Shown here: positions 45,893 through 54,120 of the stretch, piece after piece
Position numbering within the stretch: the first letter of the stretch is position 1
Layout: the number at the start of each line of letters is the position of its first letter
DNA from: Selenomonas sp. AE3005
GTDB taxonomy: Bacteria > Bacillota > Negativicutes > Selenomonadales > Selenomonadaceae
DNA length: 64,000 nucleotides
NCBI RefSeq assembly: GCF_000686945.1
Contig: NZ_JMME01000002.1
Span: forward strand, 1-64,000
Reading direction: 5' to 3'
The notes under the pieces: model-generated
What the model was told of the DNA's origin: nothing
The model's database searches: none
Seen by the model: the letters and a program-made list of their open reading frames with translations, nothing else
Position numbers and translations under genes: made by a program

Positions 45893-45927
45893 ATAAGTGG
45901 CTTTAACAGGCCACTTATTTTTTTTGT
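45893..45927 (+). terminator. Terminator of ftsH
   Basis: Stem AATAAGTGGC / GCCACTTATT with eight T. Confidence 0.9.
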
Positions 45928-46002
45928 CTGTTCGTATACAATATAACAAACATGCTAAGGCGTTTGTATGCGGTACGGGAACTTAAATATTACTGGTGAT
46001 AA

Positions 46003-46031
46003 TTGTCACGTCGTATAAAATAATATATAAT
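46003..46031 (+). promoter_or_regulatory. Candidate promoter for the dcuC operon
   Basis: TTGTCA (46003-46008) and TATAAT (46026-46031) are 17 bp apart, 45 bp before the dcuC start. Confidence 0.6.
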
Positions 46032-46076
46032 TATGGATGTATAAATAATAAGCAATAAACATTGGAGGTAGAGTTT

Positions 46077-47351
46077 ATGTTACTTGCTGGAGGATTGATT
46101 GTGGTCCTTACCTTTGCGCTGATTATCAAGAAGATTGAGGCGCGTCTGGTCCTGTTCCTGGCCGGTGTCATCATGTGTCTGATTGGCGGCCTGCCGGGAG
46201 ATATCATGAAGGCCTTTATGAAGGCCATGACCAACAACTCTTTGGTACCGACAATTTGTACGGTAATGGGTTTTTCCTATGTCATGAAACTGACGGAATG
46301 TGACCAGCACCTGGTGCAGTCAATTTCCGGCGTGTTGAAAAAAGGCCGTATGGTTTTAATTCCCTTGTCTTTCTTTTTGACCTGGTGGATTAGTCTGGCC
46401 ATTCCGTCTGCTGCTGGCTGCTCGGCTGCCGTAGGCAGTATTCTGATTCCGACACTGATTGCCGCCGGTGTCCATCCAGCTATGGCGGCAGCAACGGTAC
46501 TGGCTGGTACCTGGGGCAGTGCCATCAGCCCGGGCAATGCGCACAATCCCTTTGTGGCTGACCTGGCTGGTACGGATATGATGACGGTAATCATCAATGA
46601 AACGCCGGCCTCGGTTATCGCCTCGGTAGCCTGTGTCGTGGTAATGACCATTTATGCCGTTTTATTCAAGGAAGGGGCGTCGGAAGAACGCCGCGAGGCA
46701 TATCTGGCTAATATCGCAAACGAACAGCATCACGATATGCATAACTTCACGGTAAACCCGTTGAAGGCCATTGTACCGCTCGTGCCGCTGGTGCTGCTGA
46801 TTCTTGGTTCCAAGCAGGTAGCTGTCCTGCCGGAAATGAGCGTGGCGCTCTCTATGATTATCGGTGTTGTTTTGGGGTTCCTGGTTACCTGGTCTAACGC
46901 GCAGGAAGTCTGCAGGAATTTCTTTGATGGTATGGGCAGTGCTTATGCCAACGTTATCGGCCTGATTGTCTGTGCCAGCGTGTTCACCACGGGTATGGCA
47001 GCTGTAGGCCTTACCGGTGCCCTGACGGAAGTGATGAAGGGTTCACAGTCGGCCGCAGCGGCTGCCGGTACTTTTGGTCCGTTCTTTATCGCTGTGATTT
47101 CCGGTTCCGGCGATGCCGCAGCCTTTGCCTTTAATGGCGCAGTAACGCCCTTTGCTGAACAGTTTGGTCTGTCCATTATGGATTTGGGTTCCCTGGCGCA
47201 GATTGCCGGAGCCATGGGTCGTTCCATGTCGCCGGTGGCTGGTGCAGCTATTATCTGTGCCGGCCTGGCCAAGGTCAACCCCATGGAAGTGTCCAAGCGC
47301 AATGCTTTGCCCTGTCTGGCAGCCGCATTGGTATTGATGTTGTTCCTATAA
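46077..47351 (+). CDS. dcuC: Anaerobic C4-dicarboxylate transporter, DcuC family
   Basis: This ~424-residue membrane protein has about 12 hydrophobic helices and DcuC-type landmarks: 'TICTVMGFSYVMKLTECDQHLVQSI', 'SLAIPSAAGCSAAVGSILIPTLI', 'LAGTWGSAISPGNAHNPFV' and 'FIAVISGSGDAAAFAFNGAVTPFAE'. DcuC moves fumarate, succinate and related acids across the membrane during anaerobic growth, often as succinate exporter. ATG 46077 follows GGAGG by 8 bases. The next gene, a peptidase, starts 30 bp downstream, so the two form an operon; import of dipeptide-like or amino dicarboxylate substrates is another possible reading. Confidence 0.87.
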   Translation: MLLAGGLIVVLTFALIIKKIEARLVLFLAGVIMCLIGGLPGDIMKAFMKAMTNNSLVPTICTVMGFSYVMKLTECDQHLVQSISGVLKKGRMVLIPLSFFLTWWISLAIPSAAGCSAAVGSILIPTLIAAGVHPAMAAATVLAGTWGSAISPGNAHNPFVADLAGTDMMTVIINETPASVIASVACVVVMTIYAVLFKEGASEERREAYLANIANEQHHDMHNFTVNPLKAIVPLVPLVLLILGSKQVAVLPEMSVALSMIIGVVLGFLVTWSNAQEVCRNFFDGMGSAYANVIGLIVCASVFTTGMAAVGLTGALTEVMKGSQSAAAAAGTFGPFFIAVISGSGDAAAFAFNGAVTPFAEQFGLSIMDLGSLAQIAGAMGRSMSPVAGAAIICAGLAKVNPMEVSKRNALPCLAAALVLMLFL

Positions 47352-47381
47352 GATTTTTATGATGAAAGGAAGTCTTGAACA

Positions 47382-48503
47382 ATGATTGATGAAAAACGCG
47401 TATTGGCAGAATTTCTGGAGCTGGTACAGATTCGCTGCTCCACACATGATGAACGCGAAGTCGCAGATTTGCTGACCAAGCGGCTGCAAGCCCTGGGAGG
47501 AACCGTTCACGAGGATAACGCCGGGGAAAAACTCGGCGGCAATACCGGAAATCTGGTAGCTGATTTTGCCGGCACAGTGGACGCGCCTACGGTTATGCTG
47601 ACGGCGCACATGGACTGCGTGGAACCCTGCGGCGGTGTAAAGCCCATTGTCAAGGACGGTATCATTCGTTCCGATGGGACTACCATTTTGGGCGGTGATG
47701 ATAAAGCCGGTGTAGTGGCTATTTTAGAAACCCTGCGTCAGCTGAAGGAAAAGAATATTCCGCATGGCCCCCTGCAGGTGGTGTTCACTGTAGCTGAGGA
47801 AAACGGCGTACACGGCTCGCAAAATCTGGATAAGAGTCTGCTGCATGCAGATTTCGGCTTTACGCTCGATACGCATAATCATCCCGGTCATGTTACGTTC
47901 ATGGCTCCCGGCAAGAATCAGATAAAGATTCATATTGAGGGCAAGGCCAGTCATGCCGGTGTAGCGCCGGAGGCCGGTATCAACGCCATCTGTGCGGCCG
48001 GGCTGCTCATTGCTGATGCACCGCAGGGACGTATTGACGAAGAAACCACCTGTAATCTGGGGAAAATCTGTGGCGGTTCGGCCACTAATGTGGTAGCAGA
48101 GAGCTGTGATGTATTCTATGAAAGCCGCAGCCGTGATAAGGCCAAGCTGGATAAGATTACGCAGGAAATCTGTGACCATTTCACCAAGGGGGCTGAGAAA
48201 ACGGGCTGCAAGATTACGGCAGAGGTCAGCCCGGACTATGGGCCGTATCTGCTCTCTAAGGAATCCCCGGCTATTCAGACAGCTATCAAAGCTGCTGAAA
48301 AATTGGGGCTGCCCGTGGAACTCGAAGAGTCCGGCGGCGGCTCAGATGCCAACCATTTCAATACCTATGGCGTGCCTACGGTTGTGCTGGCCGTCGGCAT
48401 GGAAAAAGCCCATACGAAAGAGGAATACATTGAGGAAAAAGACCTGTATGATTCCGCACGCTGGGCATTGGCTATCGTGCAGGAAACGGCTGCCGGGAAG
48501 TAA
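47382..48503 (+). CDS. M20-family metallopeptidase (peptidase T-like)
   Basis: This 373-residue zinc peptidase has the M20 metal ligands: 'VMLTAHMDCVEPC' (H, with catalytic D two residues on), 'TILGGDDKAGVVAILE' (bridging D), 'FTVAEENGVHGS' (catalytic and metal E pair), 'FTLDTHNHPG' (D) and 'GSDANHFN' (final H). The dimerisation domain lies in the middle ('IHIEGKASHAGVAPEAG'). Overall wording is of the peptidase-T-like (PepT2) group of M20. It is probably cotranscribed with dcuC and cytoplasmic. Confidence 0.9.
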   Translation: MIDEKRVLAEFLELVQIRCSTHDEREVADLLTKRLQALGGTVHEDNAGEKLGGNTGNLVADFAGTVDAPTVMLTAHMDCVEPCGGVKPIVKDGIIRSDGTTILGGDDKAGVVAILETLRQLKEKNIPHGPLQVVFTVAEENGVHGSQNLDKSLLHADFGFTLDTHNHPGHVTFMAPGKNQIKIHIEGKASHAGVAPEAGINAICAAGLLIADAPQGRIDEETTCNLGKICGGSATNVVAESCDVFYESRSRDKAKLDKITQEICDHFTKGAEKTGCKITAEVSPDYGPYLLSKESPAIQTAIKAAEKLGLPVELEESGGGSDANHFNTYGVPTVVLAVGMEKAHTKEEYIEEKDLYDSARWALAIVQETAAGK

Positions 48504-48542
48504 GCAGGAAAACTTAAAGGGATTGCTCGCACAGTTATAATG

Positions 48543-48579
48543 AGTCCGTTGACGCTTTTGGGTGTCAACGGGCTTTTTG
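48543..48579 (+). terminator. Terminator of dcuC-peptidase operon
   Basis: Stem AGTCCGTTGAC / GTCAACGGGCT with a ten-base loop and T-run. The sequence resembles the terminator at 9501-9536 (CCGTTGAC). Confidence 0.85.
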
Positions 48580-48697
48580 CAATATCTATGTAATTGTATG
48601 CTGAGCAGCGTGTTTATTTACCGGCAAAAGGATTTTCGCCGCCGGCACCGAACATTAAAATATGATGAATGTATGTAGATTAAGAGGAGTTTTTGTT

Positions 48698-50224
48698 ATG
48701 TGGAAAAAGAAGATTGCAGCGGCGGTTTTGAGTTTGAGTCTGGTTTTGCCGCTGCCGGCGTATGCCTCTGTACAAAAAGATGGTGTGCATATCACAATCA
48801 TGCATACCAACGATATGCATGCCCGGGTAAAAAGTACTGATGATGAGGGCAAGACAATTGGACTGGACTGGATTGCCGGGGCTATATGGCAGCAAAAAGC
48901 AGCTGATGAGGACACCCTGGCCTTAGATGCCGGCGATACCTTACACGGGGTTACGCTCGTGAATGTAAGCCAGGGCAGCAATATGGCTATGTTTATGAAT
49001 CTGGCCGGTTATGATGCCATGACACCGGGTAATCATGATTTTAGCTATGGCACCAGACGGCTGCTGGAACTGGCTAAAATGCTTAATTTCCCCCTGCTCA
49101 GTGCCAACATTTTGGATAAGGAACAGAAACAGTATATTTTTCTCCCGTATAAGAGTTTTGCGTACAACGGCGTGAAGGTGGCTGTCGTGGGGCTGACTAC
49201 GCCGGAAGTGCCAATAAAGACAAATCCATTAAATGTGACGGACCTTGTCTTTGCTGACCCGGTGGCTGCCGCCAAAGACTTAGTGCCCAAATTACGTGCT
49301 ACCCATGATGTGGTAATCGGCCTTATGCACATGGGCCTGGATAAAAGTTCGGCGGTAACTTCGGAGTCGGTTGCCAAAGCTGTGCCGGGGTTTGACATTA
49401 TAATTGACGGCCATAGTCATACAACTCTGCCTCATGGTAAGAAAGTAGGGAAAACGCTTATATGTCAGACTGGTCATTATGGCCATAATCTGGGCAAGGT
49501 AGAGCTGGTAGTAAAAGACCATAAACTGCGTAAAGTCAAGGCCTCGCTGCTCGACCGCAAAGCTGTGGAAAAAGCTGCCAAGACGCCTGATGAAGGTGTG
49601 GCGGCTGCGATACAGGAAATTGACACGCAGGTGAATAATGAGCTGGGTGTAGTCGTGGCCGAATCTCCTCGGGGACTCACCGCTCAGAAGGAAATCGTGC
49701 GTACGCAGGAATCTGAACTGGGCAATCTCCTGGCCGATGCTCTGCGTAATGTGACCGGCGCTGATATTGGCATGGTAAACGGCGGCAGTATAAGGGCCGG
49801 CCTGCCGCAGGGCAGTATCACCAAGTCAGCTGTGCTGAATATCTTACCGTTCAACAACCGGGCAATAAAGCTGGAAGTTACCGGGGCTGAAGTAAAAGCT
49901 GTTTTGGAGCATTCCGTGGAGCATTTGCCGGACGCTTTCGGCGGTTTCTTAAATGTCAGTGGCCTGATTTTCGACTTGCACGAAAAAGCAGCAGTTGGTC
50001 AGCGCGTCAGCAATGTGCTGGTCAATGGCGAACCCTTGGACAACAGCAAAAAATATACGCTGGCGCTTAATGACTTCACGGCCGCCGGCGGTGATGGATA
50101 CGATATGCTGAAAGGTGCCCAAATTGCAGGCGATTATGGCAGCCTGGAAAATATTTTTATCGAATATCTGCAGCATAATGGTCTGGAGGGGATAGAGACA
50201 GGCCGCATTAACGTGGTGAAATAA
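48698..50224 (+). CDS. Secreted 5'-nucleotidase / metallophosphatase (UshA-like)
   Basis: This 508-residue protein has a signal peptide (residues 1-~24, cleaved after 'LPAYA') and the two-domain UshA layout. The dinuclear metal phosphatase domain carries 'ITIMHTNDMHARV', 'LALDAGDTLHG', 'TPGNHDFSYG', 'VVIGLMHMGLD' and 'IIDGHSHTTLPHG'. The C-terminal substrate domain carries 'MVNGGSIRAGLPQG', 'LPFNNRAIKLEVTG' and 'ALNDFTAAGGDGY'. Such enzymes hydrolyse nucleotides or UDP-sugars in the periplasm for nucleoside recovery. GAGGAG lies 8 bases before the ATG. The amrS gene starts 16 bp after the stop. Confidence 0.9.
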   Translation: MWKKKIAAAVLSLSLVLPLPAYASVQKDGVHITIMHTNDMHARVKSTDDEGKTIGLDWIAGAIWQQKAADEDTLALDAGDTLHGVTLVNVSQGSNMAMFMNLAGYDAMTPGNHDFSYGTRRLLELAKMLNFPLLSANILDKEQKQYIFLPYKSFAYNGVKVAVVGLTTPEVPIKTNPLNVTDLVFADPVAAAKDLVPKLRATHDVVIGLMHMGLDKSSAVTSESVAKAVPGFDIIIDGHSHTTLPHGKKVGKTLICQTGHYGHNLGKVELVVKDHKLRKVKASLLDRKAVEKAAKTPDEGVAAAIQEIDTQVNNELGVVVAESPRGLTAQKEIVRTQESELGNLLADALRNVTGADIGMVNGGSIRAGLPQGSITKSAVLNILPFNNRAIKLEVTGAEVKAVLEHSVEHLPDAFGGFLNVSGLIFDLHEKAAVGQRVSNVLVNGEPLDNSKKYTLALNDFTAAGGDGYDMLKGAQIAGDYGSLENIFIEYLQHNGLEGIETGRINVVK

Positions 50225-50240
50225 GTAGGGAGTGTCGGCT

Positions 50241-51062
50241 ATGGTTGTATGTGACTTTTGTCCGCATCACTGCCAGCTGGCGGAAGGACAGACAGGCTTT
50301 TGCCGGACCAGGCGCAATGACGGGGGGACGCTGGTCAGCCTAAACTATGGGCAGGTGACGTCCCTGGCCCTTGACCCTGTCGAAAAAAAGCCCCTGTATC
50401 ATTTTTTCCCCGGCAGTTATATTTTGTCTGTGGGCAGTTTTGGCTGTAATATGCGCTGCCCCTTCTGCCAAAATTATACTATCTCTCAGCATGGCGCCGA
50501 AGAAGTGCAGGGGTATCTGGCGCCGGAAAAGCTGGTGGAACTGGCAGTTAAGTATCAAAAGCAGGGGAGTATCGGTGTGGCGTTCACTTATAATGAACCT
50601 CTGCTCAGCTATGAGTATATTATGGATACAGCGCCGCTCTTACGGGCGGCCGGCCAAAAGGTGGTACTGGTCAGCAATGGTCAGATTAGTGCCCGGCCCT
50701 GGAAAAATTTACTTACCTGGGTCGATGCTGTTAATATTGACCTGAAGGCTTTTGCATCAGACGTATACACATGGATGGGCGGCGACCTGGAAACAGCCAA
50801 ACAGACTATTGCCATGGCTGTGGCTGCAGGTGTACATACCGAGGTGACAACACTGGTGATTCCCGGGAAAAACGATGACCGGGAAATATTTACGGCAGAG
50901 GTACAGTGGCTGGCAGGACTCAGCCCTGAGATTCCGCTGCACCTGTCACGTTATTTTCCGCGGTATAAATGGACAGCGGCAAGCACGCCCCGGCAAACAC
51001 TTATAGATTTACAGGCCATTGCCATACAGCATTTGCACCATGTGTATTTAGGAAATGTATAG
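50241..51062 (+). CDS. amrS: AmmeMemoRadiSam-system radical SAM enzyme AmrS
   Basis: This 273-residue radical SAM protein has an N-terminal Cys-rich segment 'CDFCPHHCQLAEGQTGFCRTR', the 4Fe-4S cluster motif 'FGCNMRCPFCQNYTIS' (C-x3-C-x2-C), 'GVAFTYNEPLLSYEYIMD', 'NIDLKAF' and 'LHLSRYFPRY'. This is the AmrS family (also described as pyruvate-formate-lyase-activase-like). It usually occurs beside AmrA and AmrB, with an unknown joint function; neither is present here. ATG 50241 follows GGGAG; a GTG nine bases earlier is less likely. Confidence 0.9.
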   Translation: MVVCDFCPHHCQLAEGQTGFCRTRRNDGGTLVSLNYGQVTSLALDPVEKKPLYHFFPGSYILSVGSFGCNMRCPFCQNYTISQHGAEEVQGYLAPEKLVELAVKYQKQGSIGVAFTYNEPLLSYEYIMDTAPLLRAAGQKVVLVSNGQISARPWKNLLTWVDAVNIDLKAFASDVYTWMGGDLETAKQTIAMAVAAGVHTEVTTLVIPGKNDDREIFTAEVQWLAGLSPEIPLHLSRYFPRYKWTAASTPRQTLIDLQAIAIQHLHHVYLGNV

Positions 51063-51168
51063 CCAGGCAAGGAGGATTTTTGTAATACAGGAAAAACTAC
51101 CCTGGCACCGGATATTTGAGGCAGAATTTTTCTGGTAAAAAAATCATGCAGAAAACTTAAGAACGTGT

Positions 51169-51209
51169 TATACTAAAAAGGCTTTTCCAGGGGAAAAGCC
51201 TTTTACTAT
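51169..51209 (+). terminator. Hairpin behind amrS, overlapping the dacF promoter region
   Basis: A TATACT (51169-51174) is followed at once by a perfect 13-bp stem AAAAGGCTTTTCC / GGAAAAGCCTTTT with a three-base loop (51177-51205). It may terminate amrS transcripts, and it would also sit at the 5' end of a dacF message started from TATACT. Confidence 0.65.
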
Positions 51210-51236
51210 TGGTAAATTAAAAAGGAGATATGGAAA

Positions 51237-52391
51237 TTGAAGTTCTGGCAAAAGTTTTCTGCGGTTTTTGTAGTGCTGTGTATGCTGACCATACATTTGC
51301 CGGTAGCAGCCGGTGAGGGCGGCGAGCCAGAGGTAACTGCTGAGGCAGCCATTATAATAGAGAGCACCACCGGACGGGTGATATGGGAAAAAAATGCTGA
51401 TGCGCATTTGTACCCGGCCAGTATGACCAAAATGATGACAGGGATTCTGGCCCTGGAAAAAATGGATATGAAGTCTGCGGTTACCTATTCGCAGTACGCG
51501 GCATATACTGAGTCCAGTCCCTTGGGGGCCCGGCCAGGTGAGTCGCTGGTGGCCAAGGATTTGGTGACCGGCCTGCTGCTCGAATCGGATAACGGTGCCG
51601 CCATTGCCCTGGCCGAGAAAATGGCCGGTGATGTAACGAGCTTTGCGGCGGAGATGAACAGCAAAGCCCAGCAGCTGGGTATGCATGATACTAACTTTGT
51701 CAATCCCAACGGCCTGACCGATAAAGATCATTATTCCACGGCCCGTGATATGGCAAAGCTGGCCAGATATGTGATGAAAAACAATGACTTCCGCAAGATT
51801 GTCGGCACCTCTGCCCGTGACATTTACTGGCGCAATCCGGTGGGAAAAATGTACAGGGCTGAGAATACCAACAAACTGTTGGGCAAGTATGACGGCATAA
51901 CAGGTATTAAAACCGGCTGGACAAGGGCTGCCGGCGGCTGTCTGGCCGTGTCAGCCAAGCGTGACGGCGTGGAGCTTATCGTGGTGCTGATGAAAGCTGA
52001 TACGCCCGATGACAGATTCACGGACGGGGCTAAACTGCTGGATTATGGATTTGAACACGTGAAGATGGCCAAAGGGCCGGCCAAGGAAAAGGTACGCCAT
52101 AAGGTATGGGTAAAAGGCGGCGAACAGGCTACTGCCTATGTATATCCGTCCCAGGATATTGATTATCCCTTGATTAACGGTGAAGATACAGGCAAGTACA
52201 CCCTGACCTACGATGTGCCCAACGTAGTGGATGCACCCCTGCAGGCAGGCGAGCCGGTAGGACAGCTTGTTCTGCGCTATGACGGCCAGGCTGTTGAAGA
52301 AGTGCCTATGATATCGGATAAAGTGCCGGGCGGCTTTAGCGTCGGCTCCTGGCTGGTAGGTGTCTTTGAAGGCGTATTAAAACATATATAA
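51237..52391 (+). CDS. dacF: D-alanyl-D-alanine carboxypeptidase (S11, DacF/PBP5-like)
   Basis: This 384-residue penicillin-binding protein trims the terminal D-Ala of peptidoglycan pentapeptides. It has a signal peptide (1-~25), the serine motif 'YPASMTKMMTG' (S-x2-K), 'LLESDNGAAIALA' (S-x-N), 'GITGIKTGWTRAAGGCL' (K-T-G), and a C-terminal beta domain followed by a short hydrophobic/amphipathic end ('GSWLVGVFEGVLKHI') that likely anchors it to the membrane. It starts with TTG after AAGGAG. It stands alone between two hairpins. Confidence 0.94.
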   Translation: MKFWQKFSAVFVVLCMLTIHLPVAAGEGGEPEVTAEAAIIIESTTGRVIWEKNADAHLYPASMTKMMTGILALEKMDMKSAVTYSQYAAYTESSPLGARPGESLVAKDLVTGLLLESDNGAAIALAEKMAGDVTSFAAEMNSKAQQLGMHDTNFVNPNGLTDKDHYSTARDMAKLARYVMKNNDFRKIVGTSARDIYWRNPVGKMYRAENTNKLLGKYDGITGIKTGWTRAAGGCLAVSAKRDGVELIVVLMKADTPDDRFTDGAKLLDYGFEHVKMAKGPAKEKVRHKVWVKGGEQATAYVYPSQDIDYPLINGEDTGKYTLTYDVPNVVDAPLQAGEPVGQLVLRYDGQAVEEVPMISDKVPGGFSVGSWLVGVFEGVLKHI

Positions 52392-52392
52392 G

Positions 52393-52434
52393 AAAAAGCA
52401 TTCCAAGTCTTTACTGAACCTGGAATGCTTTTTT
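52393..52434. terminator. Bidirectional terminator
   Basis: Stem AAAAAGCATTCCA / TGGAATGCTTTTT between the convergent dacF and CNNM/CBS genes. Confidence 0.9.
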
Positions 52435-52438
52435 AGTG

Positions 52439-53758
52439 TCAGTTGGCAGCCACGGCTTTGGCGGGGCTGTCCTTTTTCGTAATCATAATTTTATCGATAC
52501 GGGCACCGTCCATATCCACAACTTCAAAGGTCAAATCCTGCCAGTCAATTCTTTCACCGGCTTTGGGAATATAACCGAAATAGGAAGTGAGGAATCCGCC
52601 CATGGTCTGATAGTGATCGTGGTCCTCGTCCGGCAGCTCATCAATGGAGAATCGGGCTTTAAAGTCGTCAATGTCATAGAGGCCGTCCACCAGCCAGCTG
52701 TTTTCGTCCCGGGCGGTAAGCTGGGCGGTATCTTCCTCGTGGGGCGTGAATGACTCACCGACGATTTCCTGCAGAATATCGTCCATGGTCAAAAAGCCGA
52801 TAACGCCGCCGTATTCGTCAAGCACCATGGCCTCGTGAATCCCCGTAGTGCGGAATTGTTTCAGCACCCGGAAAGTTTCCATGGAGCGGGGGATAAAGAG
52901 GGGCTTACGTATGAACTGGGATAAATCCTGTACTTCATGGGCCAACGTGGCATTGAGTAAATCCTTGGCGTAGAGCACGCCGCAGAAATCGTCCAGACTG
53001 TCCCGGCCCACCGGGAAAATATCCTGCGGTGTTTCCCGAATCAGGCGCATATTTTCCCACAGGGAGTCTGATAAATCCAGCCATAACATCTGCGTCCGGG
53101 GTGTCATCAGGGCATAAGCTGTTTGGTCGCTGAGATGGAAAATCCTGTCAACCATGGCTTGCTCTGTTTTTTCAAAAGTGCCATCTTCTGTGCCCTGCTC
53201 GATGAGGTCCTTGACTTCGTCCTCGGTGACAGTATCAGCAGCATAGGGATTGATACCGAAGATGAGCAGAATGACATTGGCGGAGCCGGACAGCAGGGAG
53301 ATAAAAGGTCTGGTCAGCCGGGCCAGGGCCTTTATTATGCCATGATAGCGCATGAGAATCTTTTCTGGATTATGTACGGCTGTTTTTTTGGGAATGAATT
53401 CTCCGAGCAGCAGGGAGAGGTAAGTAACGAGCAGGATACTGATAACCATGGATACAGGGACAGCCTGTGGCATGTCCTGCAACAACCCGGCCAATAACGG
53501 TGCCAGCAGCACACCCGTGCATACGCCTGTGAGAATACTGCTGAGGGTAATGCCGCTCTGGGCAAGCGTCAGGATTCTGTCGCTTTGCTCCAATAGTGCC
53601 AAAGCGCCTGCCGCGTCCTTATGACCATCTTCGGCCATCTTTTCCAGTTTACTGCGATGACTTTCGCCCAAAGCCGTTTCCACCAACGAGAAAAAGCCGC
53701 TGGTAATCAGAAAGGCGATTAGTAAAATAAGTAATAAACCCACGTCAGAACTATCCAA
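52439..53758 (-). CDS. CNNM/CBS-domain membrane protein (hemolysin C/CorC family)
   Basis: This 439-residue protein has an N-terminal DUF21/CNNM membrane domain (~5-190, 'GFFSLVETALGESHRSKL', 'TLAQSGITLSSILTGV', 'GEFIPKKTAV'), a pair of CBS domains (~205-330, 'DRIFHLSDQTAYALMTPRTQMLWLD' and 'MVLDEYGGVIGFLTMDDILQEIVG'), and a C-terminal CorC_HlyC domain (~350-430, 'LVDGLYDIDDFKARF'). Proteins of this family are linked to magnesium/cobalt efflux and are often misnamed hemolysins. The start is a TTG on the minus strand. It is monocistronic. Confidence 0.9.
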   Translation of the reverse strand: MDSSDVGLLLILLIAFLITSGFFSLVETALGESHRSKLEKMAEDGHKDAAGALALLEQSDRILTLAQSGITLSSILTGVCTGVLLAPLLAGLLQDMPQAVPVSMVISILLVTYLSLLLGEFIPKKTAVHNPEKILMRYHGIIKALARLTRPFISLLSGSANVILLIFGINPYAADTVTEDEVKDLIEQGTEDGTFEKTEQAMVDRIFHLSDQTAYALMTPRTQMLWLDLSDSLWENMRLIRETPQDIFPVGRDSLDDFCGVLYAKDLLNATLAHEVQDLSQFIRKPLFIPRSMETFRVLKQFRTTGIHEAMVLDEYGGVIGFLTMDDILQEIVGESFTPHEEDTAQLTARDENSWLVDGLYDIDDFKARFSIDELPDEDHDHYQTMGGFLTSYFGYIPKAGERIDWQDLTFEVVDMDGARIDKIMITKKDSPAKAVAAN

Positions 53759-53863
53759 CGAAAAGTCACATCCTTTTTTAAAATAGTTTAATTAGTTCCA
53801 TTCTACTATATTAAAGAAGAAAAAACAATTGCCTGGATGGGAGGGTACTGCAAAGCAGGATGA

Positions 53864-54064
53864 CTTGTCAATTGCCTATACGCTATGGGCAGCAGGCAGG
53901 AGGTTCATGATGTTTGTCGAACTTGTAAGGAAATAGATAAATCAAGCATAAGTAAACGGAGGTCACTATATGAATGGGGCGGGGATTGGCCAGACCGTAA
54001 GGACTATCAGCATTTTGAAATATCGACAGCCATAACGGAAATTCTATATCCGAATAATAAATAA
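53864..54064 (+). pseudogene. C-terminal fragment of an M15-type D-Ala peptidase
   Basis: This frame is open from a TGA at 53861 to TAA 54064 but has no proper gene beginning. Its last ~35 codons read 'SLYEWGGDWPDRKDYQHFE' and 'ISTAITEILYPNNK', which fits the C-terminus of M15 D-Ala-D-Ala carboxypeptidase/endolysin proteins, where W-G-G-D-W-x(5)-D-x-x-H-F carries the last zinc histidine. The part before it overlaps the 59-bp duplicated sequence. I take it as the tail of a deleted gene. A 21-codon reading frame with a GGAGG site lies in another frame at 53970-54035. The gap 53759-54120 holds nothing else recognisable. Confidence 0.5.
53892..53950. repeat. 59-bp direct repeat, copy 1
   Basis: It matches 55069-55127 in the same orientation with 53 of 59 bases identical, beginning GCAGGCAGGA and ending AGCATA. 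The two copies flank the PheC-like gene. Confidence 0.85.
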
Positions 54065-54120
54065 AGTTGTCCGCGCATTCGGATAGTGGAGCCATAAAAA
54101 CGTGAAGGGGGAGTATAGTT

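Noticed and set aside
53970-54035. 21-codon ORF with a good GGAGG site (MNGAGIGQ...), considered as a leader peptide
   Set aside because: It overlaps the M15-peptidase frame, which explains the sequence better, and the second repeat copy has no matching small ORF.
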